From positions 1 through 37,955 of the IMG/VR virus record IMGVR_UViG_3300042868_006011: a stretch of DNA of 37,955 bases; one strand, given 5' to 3'. Below are positions 22,897 to 29,657 of the stretch, piece by piece; the stretch's first letter is position 1, and the number at the start of each line of letters is the position of its first letter. The notes beneath the pieces were generated by a model, which searched no databases, was not told the origin of the DNA, and worked only from the letters and a program-made list of their open reading frames with translations. Both the position numbers and the translations under genes were made by a program. The DNA is from a virus.

Positions 22897-23564
22897 TTTT
22901 TCTCCCTTAAAATTGCACTGTACCTTTCTGCGAATTTAGATGAAATTTTCGATTTGAGCAACTTGTTGTAAATGACAATGTACTCGAGCTCTAAAATTGC
23001 ATCGTACTTAATCGGGTCGCCTCCTGCTAAATCGTCGATAGTATTGAAGTACCCAAGCTTTGAAAATTCCTCGATCCCTGCTCGTATCTGTTCTGCGCTC
23101 GGTTGGTTGTCGAGGTTGTGCTTTTCCACTTCTAAAATCTCTTTTATCTGTTTCAAAATAGCTTTGTAAAGCGGTATCACTTCGCCTAAAGATTTGTTAA
23201 TCGCATCGAAGTCAGGATAATAAATCTCGATTAAAGTGCCTATGTTCCTAAGTGACTGATCCTGCATTAAAAGTTGATGAGCTTCGACCTTTTTGCCCCA
23301 TGCCTCGCGCTTAAGATCGATGCAATCTAAATCCTCACTGAAAGAGTCAACGTCTATCGGTTCAGCTAAGAATCTTAAGAATGGATAAAGCTCAGAGGCT
23401 TCGACCTTGTGTGGAATATCAGCGAGAAAAGATATAAGCTCATTAGGGTCGTGTACGTGCTTATCGTAGTCGACAAGGTGTCTGAGCTTCATATCTTCGT
23501 AACTCGTCGGTAGAAAGTACGTCACGTACTTAAATCGGGATTTCTTTAGCTTTATTGGTATCAT
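22893..23564 (-). CDS. hypothetical protein downstream of large terminase
   Basis: This 223-residue, mostly helical and acidic protein has no recognised family. It is translationally coupled to the large terminase gene (4-base overlap) and to the next gene (4-base overlap). Position suggests a packaging, neck or tail-assembly role. Confidence 0.65.
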   Translation of the reverse strand: MIPIKLKKSRFKYVTYFLPTSYEDMKLRHLVDYDKHVHDPNELISFLADIPHKVEASELYPFLRFLAEPIDVDSFSEDLDCIDLKREAWGKKVEAHQLLMQDQSLRNIGTLIEIYYPDFDAINKSLGEVIPLYKAILKQIKEILEVEKHNLDNQPSAEQIRAGIEEFSKLGYFNTIDDLAGGDPIKYDAILELEYIVIYNKLLKSKISSKFAERYSAILREKK

Positions 23565-24874
23565 GCAATTGTAGCTTTTGCTTTTTTCGGTGTTGCGACC
23601 AATTCGAAAACGTAACGAATGAGCATCGCATCCAGGTAATCGGGCGAACGTCCTAAGTCAACTTTCACGAGCGATTTAGGTTTAAGTTGTATTTTGCCCT
23701 CGCGGTCAAGTGCATGGCTTTGGAGCTGTTCAAGTTCTTGTTTGATTGGTTGTTGTTCGAGCTTGTTGTCCTCGATGTAGAGTTTCGCCTGTCGGATCAC
23801 TTGCGCCAAACCATAACCGCACTGAGATTTCAAGTTTTTATAGTTCAATTTCATTTCGTTTGACTTCTTAGCGCTTTTTACTAGAGTGATTGGGCTCGCT
23901 CCATTGTTGAAAGGTTTTGCCCCTCTCAAATATCCACGCAAATACGAGCCGAGCCCGTCAGCATCATATGCAATTTGCGAACGCGGTACGCTATGCTTTT
24001 CGGCTAAGTGCTTTATTATTTCCGTAACCTCATCGGCTTCACACTTGGCGAACACTCTCGAGTCGATTATCGTCCAACCGTCCCAAACCAAAACAACGAA
24101 CTTATCTGATCCTTGCAAGGCGATGTCGGCTGTGATGAACTTACGCCCTCTCGGTGCGTGTGTATTGGTCCAGAGGTCGTTAATGTTGTCAAAGCTCACA
24201 AGCATATCGTCAGACTCCTGTTCCTCCGCTAAATACAGCTGCTTGAATATTTTAGGGGGTAAATCCTTTTGCGCCTGTTCGACTTCCTCGAGTGAAAGGA
24301 TGCCCTCACGAACAGCGTCGTATGCCGTTATTCGGAAATAGGCCCAATTATCTGGGTCTTCAATTGTTTTTAATTTTAATTGGTGCATCCAATTCGCAGA
24401 GCCTCCAAAGTTACCAATCATTTTGAGGGGTGCACGAGTGGCTGTAAGCGTCGAACGGATAGCGTAGAATGCGTCAACGGAAGCGCGTGGGGCTTCATCG
24501 AATACGCAGGAATAAACGTCCTCACCGTACAAGCTATCTGGATTGTCCGCAGATTTAAACATCATAACAGTTCCAAGCGGTGTTGTGATTGACAGCTCGG
24601 ACTCGTTGACCCTATACCCTTCTTGCGGGAGCAAATTTTTCATTCGCTTGAAAGCGATTTTAGCCTGCGAGAAAATAGGCGCTACCCACCAATGATTAAA
24701 ACCAACCTCGTTAAAGGGCATATGCGCACGCTCAAAGAGCCACCACGAGTGCGAAAATGTTTTTCCGACCTTTGTACTCGCTTCGGTTATTGTGTACCTC
24801 TGAGGGCAATAAAGTATTTGTTTTTGATATTCGGCCAAATCAGGGCCTTCGATCTCTACCTCAAAATCACTCAT
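23561..24874 (-). CDS. terL: terminase large subunit
   Basis: This 437-residue DNA-packaging motor has an N-terminal ATPase with a Walker A-like EASTKVGKT (31-39) and Walker B CVFDEA (123-128). It also has a C-terminal RNase H-like nuclease with Asp250 (TADIA), the YDADGLG motif (Asp304/306) and the terminal SPDYLDAM acids (about Asp412/415). It cuts concatemers and pumps DNA through the portal. It overlaps the small subunit gene by 8 bases. The length is typical for siphovirus terminases. Confidence 0.93.
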   Translation of the reverse strand: MSDFEVEIEGPDLAEYQKQILYCPQRYTITEASTKVGKTFSHSWWLFERAHMPFNEVGFNHWWVAPIFSQAKIAFKRMKNLLPQEGYRVNESELSITTPLGTVMMFKSADNPDSLYGEDVYSCVFDEAPRASVDAFYAIRSTLTATRAPLKMIGNFGGSANWMHQLKLKTIEDPDNWAYFRITAYDAVREGILSLEEVEQAQKDLPPKIFKQLYLAEEQESDDMLVSFDNINDLWTNTHAPRGRKFITADIALQGSDKFVVLVWDGWTIIDSRVFAKCEADEVTEIIKHLAEKHSVPRSQIAYDADGLGSYLRGYLRGAKPFNNGASPITLVKSAKKSNEMKLNYKNLKSQCGYGLAQVIRQAKLYIEDNKLEQQPIKQELEQLQSHALDREGKIQLKPKSLVKVDLGRSPDYLDAMLIRYVFELVATPKKAKATIA

Positions 24875-25307
24875 TTATTTTGTTTTTCCAACTCACTTTT
24901 ATTTTGCCTTTGTTGGTAGTTTCAATTTTTTCTGACAGCCCGTTAAGGCGTGCAGTTATGCTCGAATCAAAGTGTTTTAACATCCCGCCCGTCGTTTGTT
25001 GGGCCCTGATTTCGTCGAGTATTTGCGCGGCGATTGCCACAAAGTCAGCGTAATAGCCGTCTTTATTATCCAAGTATTGATGAATTACGCCGTACCCGTT
25101 CTTGTACGCCCATGAAGTAAAACCTGATCGAAGCAAAGGCAGGACAGGAGCATCCTCGACTCTATCACCGTTCTTGCCTACATATCTGACAACAGGCCAA
25201 TTAACCGCGTCGTCTTTTACAAATTGCTTATACTCTTCAAATGCTTTATATAAATCCTCTGGGGTTTGAAAAATTCTAGTTGGGTGTACGTTTCCGTTCT
25301 TTGCCAT
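24867..25307 (-). CDS. terS: terminase small subunit
   Basis: This 146-residue protein is first in the packaging operon and directly upstream of the large terminase. The N-terminal FQTPEDLYKAFEEYKQFVKDD and LPLLRSGFTSWAY segments resemble the helix-turn-helix region of Bacteroidota-phage small terminases. A helical oligomerisation part follows. It should bind the packaging site. The repeat-rich region just upstream (25371-25672) is a candidate target. Confidence 0.8.
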   Translation of the reverse strand: MAKNGNVHPTRIFQTPEDLYKAFEEYKQFVKDDAVNWPVVRYVGKNGDRVEDAPVLPLLRSGFTSWAYKNGYGVIHQYLDNKDGYYADFVAIAAQILDEIRAQQTTGGMLKHFDSSITARLNGLSEKIETTNKGKIKVSWKNKINE

Positions 25308-25328
25308 ATCTCAATAAATTAAGTTCTC

Positions 25329-25360
25329 CAAAAATACAAATAACCGCCAAACATTCCAAA
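25329..25360 (-). promoter_or_regulatory. promoter of the terminase operon
   Basis: On the minus strand, TTTG (25357-25360), a 20-base spacer and TATTTTTG (25329-25336), 21 bases before the terS start at 25307. Confidence 0.75.
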
Positions 25361-25370
25361 AATACAGCCA

Positions 25371-25672
25371 TTAAACAATAAAAAACAATCATTGTTTAAC
25401 TCGAAACCCCAGTAAAATCAAGGCTTACAGAGTTTTTAAACTCGAAAATAAACAATTAAACTATAATTCCCTATAGAGGCTTATTGAAAAAATATTGTTT
25501 TCAGATAGCTAAATAAATATTTTTCTCTTATTTCTTTCTTATATATTTATTGTTTATAGTTTAATAATAATATAAATAGTTAATAATAAGGAAGTTACAG
25601 TTAAACAATAATTAAACAATAGATTTTTCGATTGTTTAAGCTGATTATCAGCTAGTTATACTATTAAACAAT
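25371..25672. repeat. iteron-like AAACAAT repeats, ten copies
   Basis: Six direct copies start at 25373, 25383, 25450, 25603, 25614 and 25666. Four inverted copies (ATTGTTT) start at 25391, 25494, 25549 and 25631. Several share the longer form TTAAACAAT. At 25383-25397 two copies form an inverted repeat around a single C. This density in 300 bases is far above the rest of the genome by eye. Confidence 0.85.
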
Positions 25673-25708
25673 AAAAACACAAACTTTATTTTAAAATATT
25701 TTTATTTA

Positions 25709-25742
25709 TTTGCTTGTATATTTCAAAAATACTATATTTTTG
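25709..25742 (+). promoter_or_regulatory. promoter of the replication block
   Basis: TATTTTTG (25735-25742), with CTTG (25713-25716) or TTTG (25709-25712) as -33 element. It is 28 bases before the pentapeptide gene start. Confidence 0.65.
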
Positions 25743-25770
25743 TAAAAACATCAGTTAAAAAGTAAAAAAG

Positions 25771-26562
25771 ATGAAAGTAGAAATTAAGAACAGATTAAGT
25801 GGCGAAGTTATTTTAACCGTAGAAACGAAAGACGGATCACTGCGAGCTGCGAACTTGTCGAGTGCGAACTTGTCGAGTGCGAACTTGTCACGTGCGGACT
25901 TGTCAGATGCGAACTTGTCGAGTGCGAACTTGTCACGTGCGGACTTGTCAGATGCGAACTTGTCACGTGCGGACTTGTCAGATGCGAACTTGTCGAGTGC
26001 GGACTTGTCAGATGCGGACTTGTCGAGTGCGAACTTGTCGAGTGCGAACTTGTCACGTGCGGACTTGTCGAGTGCGGACTTGTCAGATGCGAACTTGTCA
26101 CGTGCGAACTTGTCACGTGCGGACTTGTCACGTGCGGACTTGTCAGATGCGAACTTGTCGAGTGCGAACTTGTCACGTGCGGACTTGTCAGATGCGGACT
26201 TGTCACGTGCGGACTTGTCGAGTGCGGACTTGTCAGATGCGGACTTGTCAGATGCGGACTTGTCACGTGCGGACTTGTCAGATGCGAACTTGTCACGTGC
26301 GAACTTGTCGAGTGCGGACTTGTCAGATGCTCGACTTCCTATGTTTTCAAAATGGGCGGTGCGTTACAGTCAAAGTGAAGACGGTACGCTTTCAATTCAC
26401 ATCGGGTGCAAAACTGAATCGGTTCAGACTTGGGACGAGTTTTTCAGTGATGAGTGCGAAATGCAACTTTCAACGCCTCGTGACTCTGAGGACTTCAAAC
26501 GCATACGCGCTCACTATTTAGGTCTTCGCGCTTATTTGGTTGCGCTTGGTACAATTAAGTAA
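25771..26562 (+). CDS. pentapeptide-repeat protein
   Basis: This 263-residue protein has 32 uninterrupted units A-(N/D)-L-S-(S/R/D) at about residues 27-186. They should fold as a right-handed quadrilateral beta helix of eight coils. The C-terminal 75 residues form a separate mixed domain. Some pentapeptide proteins (MfpA, Qnr) mimic DNA and bind gyrase, so a role against host topoisomerase or in replication is possible. The regular acidic/basic pattern here and the position beside the putative origin invite that idea without proving it. The repeat is nearly perfect at the DNA level. The gene is first behind its promoter. Confidence 0.85.
   Translation: MKVEIKNRLSGEVILTVETKDGSLRAANLSSANLSSANLSRADLSDANLSSANLSRADLSDANLSRADLSDANLSSADLSDADLSSANLSSANLSRADLSSADLSDANLSRANLSRADLSRADLSDANLSSANLSRADLSDADLSRADLSSADLSDADLSDADLSRADLSDANLSRANLSSADLSDARLPMFSKWAVRYSQSEDGTLSIHIGCKTESVQTWDEFFSDECEMQLSTPRDSEDFKRIRAHYLGLRAYLVALGTIK
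25849..26328 (+). repeat. 15-base in-frame tandem repeat, 32 units
   Basis: Each unit is GCG-(A/G)AC-TTG-TC plus one of three endings (GAGT, ACGT or AGAT in codon context), giving Ser, Arg or Asp. Variation is limited almost wholly to two codons, so units differ only as N/D and S/R/D. This mosaic indicates expansion by duplication and recombination. Confidence 0.95.
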
Positions 26563-26613
26563 TTTATAAAACGGGGGAGCGCATCGATAACGCTCGTATA
26601 AAAATCAGTAAAA

Positions 26614-27147
26614 ATGAACATTACAAGATCAGACGCGGAGTTCGCCGCAAAACGATTAGTCGAAAGACGCAGAACAAAAGAGAGAAAACTGAAAGAAGCT
26701 TTCTCTAATAAGGTTGCAGACCTTTACGAAAAACACGTAGTCCCCGCTTACGTTTTAGCCGTATGCGACAAAGAGCCTTATAAAGACTACCTAAACAAAA
26801 CGAGCTCAATATATGTTAACGGGTGCGGGTGCGGGTTTTCAAACACAAGAGTTGCGCTACATAATAACAGATCAGTTGTTTACTCGAAAGTAGGGTCGGC
26901 TAACTTAAATCTAAACACTCTACCTGAAAAGGATTGTAGTGGACTAGATAAAGATTACAATCATATTAAGGCGTACAGAGTTGCAACGGATAAAATCGAA
27001 CATCAAATCAAGAACACGCTGTATACTCTTAGGACTTTGAAGAAAATCGAAGTCTCATTCCCTGAGGCGCTTCCGTACCTTCCAACTGAGAGCAACAACC
27101 TTCCCTCAGTAAACCTAAAAGAAATCAGAGAAATTTTAAACGCTTAA
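26614..27147 (+). CDS. hypothetical protein, 177 residues
   Basis: This basic protein is of unknown function. The N-terminal 40 residues form a charged helix (AAKRLVERRRTKERKL). The middle has a Cys/Gly cluster (NGCGCGFSN). A weak hairpin GAGCG/CGCTC (26577-26595) lies in its leader. It belongs to the replication operon, 14 bases before the next gene. Confidence 0.7.
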   Translation: MNITRSDAEFAAKRLVERRRTKERKLKEAFSNKVADLYEKHVVPAYVLAVCDKEPYKDYLNKTSSIYVNGCGCGFSNTRVALHNNRSVVYSKVGSANLNLNTLPEKDCSGLDKDYNHIKAYRVATDKIEHQIKNTLYTLRTLKKIEVSFPEALPYLPTESNNLPSVNLKEIREILNA

Positions 27148-27161
27148 AAAATTAAGAAAAC

Positions 27162-27788
27162 ATGAAATGTATTGAAACAAATTTGCAAATCGATTTGACA
27201 AATTTAAACCAGGTCAACGCCTATCACAAATTACTATTAGCTATCGGGGGGCATGAGGTAGTAGATGTGTCTCATTTAGTGCGGGATACTACCTTAATTC
27301 AAGGCAAGCCCCAAGCGTTGCAAAGTGCTGTTGAAGCTTTGAAAGAGGAAGCTCCAAAGAGAAAGAGCAGAACAAGAAACGCACAAGGTATTGACACGAA
27401 TCAAAAAGAAGAAATCGTAATTCCTGTAGCAGAGCAAAAAGAAGAACCTGCGGAAGAACCTGCGGAAGAACCTGCGGAAGAACCTACGGAAGAACCTACG
27501 GAAGAACCTACGGAAGAACCTACGGAAGAACCTACGGAAGAACCTACGGAAGAACCTACGGAAGAACCTACGGAAGAACCTGCAACAGCAGAAAGCGAGG
27601 AAGGTATAGAAGCTTGGTTTTACCGCGAACAAGTTGCAAAAGTTACCATGAACCCGAAGCACGGAATCGAGGCAAAGAACGTCATTAAAGAATGGTGTTT
27701 GCAACAGTTCAACGAGTTCAACGCTGATCGAATGACAGCGCCCCAACGAGCGCAGGCTTTAGAGTTTATTCAACAACGCTTTAAATAA
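27162..27788 (+). CDS. hypothetical protein with Glu-Glu-Pro repeat linker
   Basis: This protein has 208 residues. An N-terminal domain (about 1-90, with the basic stretch KRKSRTR at the end) and a C-terminal helical domain (about 145-208) are joined by twelve acidic EEP(T/A) units. The proline-rich acidic linker should be extended and could keep two binding domains apart. Its stop overlaps the start of the DUF2800-like gene by one base. This coupling suggests partnership in replication or recombination. No family is recognised. Confidence 0.7.
   Translation: MKCIETNLQIDLTNLNQVNAYHKLLLAIGGHEVVDVSHLVRDTTLIQGKPQALQSAVEALKEEAPKRKSRTRNAQGIDTNQKEEIVIPVAEQKEEPAEEPAEEPAEEPTEEPTEEPTEEPTEEPTEEPTEEPTEEPTEEPATAESEEGIEAWFYREQVAKVTMNPKHGIEAKNVIKEWCLQQFNEFNADRMTAPQRAQALEFIQQRFK
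27441..27584 (+). repeat. 12-base in-frame tandem repeat, 12 units
   Basis: Units of GAAGAACCT followed by GCG (three units), ACG (eight) or GCA (last) encode EEPA or EEPT. The near identity of the units indicates recent slippage expansion, and the 12-base period keeps the frame. Confidence 0.95.
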
Positions 27789-29002
27789 TGAGCACCGAAC
27801 TACAACACAAGGAGAGAGCGCACGCGCTCCTCTCCGCTTCGGGGGCTTATCGATGGATGGTGTGCACTCCCTCCGCTGTTCTGGAATCGAGATACACAAA
27901 CGAGTCGTCGAGCTTTGCCGAAGAGGGCACACTTGCTCACGAACTTTCAGAGCTCAAAATCCGTTCAGCTTTAAATCTTTTACTCGGGATCAAAGAAACG
28001 AAAGAGGAGACGAAGCTCCGAAGAGAAAAAACTGTCGAGATAAAAGCGAACAAGTATTACTCTCAGGAAATGGACGAGCTAACTACTGAGTATTGCACTT
28101 ATGTAATGAACGAGTTCAACGAGGCACGTCGAATCGATGCAGGTGCGATCATGCTCATTGAGCAGAAACTCGACTTTTCTGAGTATGTACCCGACGGCTT
28201 CGGAACGGGCGACGTTCTAATCGTTTTCGGTAATACGATAATTGTTATCGACTTGAAATACGGAGCGGGGAAAAAAGTCTCAGCATACCAAAATCCTCAG
28301 ATGAAGTTTTACGGGCTTGGGGCAATCAACGCTCTAGGTGATATGTACGATTTAAAAGACGCGAGACTCACAATCTATCAGCCTCGTATGGATAACATTT
28401 CTACATTCGAAACGCCCGTCTCGGCATTGATTGACTTTGCACTTAACGAGGTATCGCCAAAAGCGGTGCAAGCGTTTGAAGGTAAGGGCGAGCTTGTAAC
28501 AGGTGATCACTGCGGATTTTGTTTGCACAAAACTAAATGCGCTGCAATGTTCAAGGAAACGCAAGCCTTATTTGATGAGGTTAAAGAGGACATCTTTACT
28601 GCGAGCGACGCTGATTTACTCCAAGTATTTGAGAAGTCGAGCCGAGTAAGTTCATACCTTGACGCGGTCGCAGCTCACATCAAACAAACGGCTTTAGAGG
28701 GCAAAGCGTGGGAAGGCTATAAGATCGTTGAGGGTCGAGCTAATCGAGTTATTACCGACACGGAAAAAGCCGACTCCCTTTTAAAAGCTGAGGGCTTCAC
28801 AGATGAGGACATCTATAATATGAAGTTGAAAGGTCTGGGTGATCTCGAGAAGCTTGTCGGGAAGAAAAACTTTGAGACGATTCTCGGCTCAGTTGTTCAC
28901 AAACCCGCAGGAGCGCCGACGATAGCACCTGAGAGCGACAAACGTCCTGCACTTAATTTGGTAGATAGTGCAAAAAAGTTATTCGAAGACTTGGATAATT
29001 GA
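27788..29002 (+). CDS. DUF2800-family protein (PD-(D/E)XK / Cas4-like nuclease)
   Basis: This is a 404-residue protein. The start HALLSASGAYRWMVCTPSAVLESRY is the signature of DUF2800 phage proteins, which are related to RecB/Cas4 nucleases. The catalytic core is seen as EQKLDF, GTGDVLIV and IDLKYGAGKKV (about residues 118-165). C-terminal cysteines in GDHCGFCLHKTKC (about 237-250), with an earlier Cys, fit an iron-sulfur cluster of Cas4 type. It is coupled to the preceding gene and followed by the DUF2815-like gene, the usual pairing in phages. A role in DNA end processing for replication/recombination is inferred. Confidence 0.85.
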   Translation: MSTELQHKERAHALLSASGAYRWMVCTPSAVLESRYTNESSSFAEEGTLAHELSELKIRSALNLLLGIKETKEETKLRREKTVEIKANKYYSQEMDELTTEYCTYVMNEFNEARRIDAGAIMLIEQKLDFSEYVPDGFGTGDVLIVFGNTIIVIDLKYGAGKKVSAYQNPQMKFYGLGAINALGDMYDLKDARLTIYQPRMDNISTFETPVSALIDFALNEVSPKAVQAFEGKGELVTGDHCGFCLHKTKCAAMFKETQALFDEVKEDIFTASDADLLQVFEKSSRVSSYLDAVAAHIKQTALEGKAWEGYKIVEGRANRVITDTEKADSLLKAEGFTDEDIYNMKLKGLGDLEKLVGKKNFETILGSVVHKPAGAPTIAPESDKRPALNLVDSAKKLFEDLDN

Positions 29003-29021
29003 AATAAATACAGTAGTTTTG
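28990..29021 (+). promoter_or_regulatory. promoter of the single-strand binding protein gene
   Basis: TAGTTTTG (29014-29021), with a weaker -33 (CTTGG near 28990-28994). It overlaps the end of the DUF2800-like gene and lies 26 bases before the next start. With the terminator after that gene it forms an independent transcription unit. Confidence 0.65.
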
Positions 29022-29047
29022 TAAAACATTTTAAAAACAGATAAACA

Positions 29048-29608
29048 ATGTCAACAAGTAAAACACAAGTAACAACAGGCGCAGCGCGATTAAGCTACGC
29101 AAATGTATGGGAGGCTAAAGCAGCCGCAGAGGGAGAAGCTCCGAAGTATTCGGTTTGCGTAATGATCCCAAAATCTGACGCCGAAACAGTCAAGAACGTA
29201 AAGGCTGCAATCGCCACGGCTTTAGAGCAGAATCTCAACTCAAAATTCGGAGGTAAGAAAGCAGGTTTAAAAATGCCATTACGAGACGGCGACGAGTTAG
29301 ACGACGACGGCGAACGCGTTAAAGGTAAAGAGTTCGAGGGTATGTGGTTTTTCAACGCGTCAGCAAAGAAAGCGCCTATTATCTTAGATAAAAACCGCGA
29401 AGAGATCATCGACAAAACTGAGGTTTATTCTGGCGTATGGGCGAACGTGAATGTTAACTTCTACGCATTTGATGCAGGTAAGTCGAAAGGTATTGCCGCA
29501 GGGTTAAACGCTATTCGTAAGCTTCGCGACGATGAGGACTTAGGCGGTTCGATTACGGTCGACACAGCTCGAGGATTTTTCGGAGACGTTGAAGAGGACG
29601 ACATCTAG
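29048..29608 (+). CDS. DUF2815-family single-stranded DNA-binding protein
   Basis: This 186-residue protein resembles DUF2815. It has the N-terminal TGAARLSYANVWEAKAAAEGEAPKYSVCVMIPK-type OB-fold start (quoted in part: RLSYANVWEAKA, KYSVCVMIPK). It also has a central acidic DGDELDDDGER loop and a conserved GVWANVNVNFYAF strand. Members are thought to coat single-stranded DNA in phage replication. Its own promoter and a strong terminator directly after it suggest high expression, as expected of such a protein. Confidence 0.85.
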   Translation: MSTSKTQVTTGAARLSYANVWEAKAAAEGEAPKYSVCVMIPKSDAETVKNVKAAIATALEQNLNSKFGGKKAGLKMPLRDGDELDDDGERVKGKEFEGMWFFNASAKKAPIILDKNREEIIDKTEVYSGVWANVNVNFYAFDAGKSKGIAAGLNAIRKLRDDEDLGGSITVDTARGFFGDVEEDDI

Positions 29609-29616
29609 TATTAACC

Positions 29617-29648
29617 AACCCGCTCCTTTGTGAAGCGGGTTTTTTTTT
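29617..29648 (+). terminator. terminator after the single-strand binding protein
   Basis: AACCCGCT (29617-29624) and AGCGGGTT (29634-29641) form an 8-base-pair stem followed by nine T. The DNA polymerase starts 10 bases later, so polymerase expression would depend on read-through. Confidence 0.9.
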
Positions 29649-29657
29649 ATCTACAGA

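Larger units (their letters stand above)
25308..25770. promoter_or_regulatory. AT-rich divergent control region
   Basis: This 463-base gap has no gene and is very AT-rich. It separates the minus-strand packaging operon from the plus-strand replication block. It holds two facing promoters and ten AAACAAT repeats. It is the only long repeat-rich non-coding gap in the genome and thus the best candidate for a replication origin or packaging start site. Confidence 0.7.

Noticed and set aside
25808-26296. Long minus-strand open frame rich in Thr-Ser-His-Leu repeats
   Set aside because: It is the mirror of the 15-base repeat in the pentapeptide gene. A repeat whose period is a multiple of three keeps other frames open by chance.
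25849-26328. CRISPR-like array
   Set aside because: The units are contiguous 15-base coding repeats without spacers, and there are no cas genes.
25862-26521. Second plus-strand frame of Arg/Cys repeats through the same array
   Set aside because: It is also a consequence of the periodic DNA. It has no start context and overlaps the well-supported pentapeptide frame.
27294-27746. Minus-strand Phe/Arg repeat protein
   Set aside because: It is antisense to the EEP(T/A) array of the real gene 27162-27788 and has no promoter or leader.
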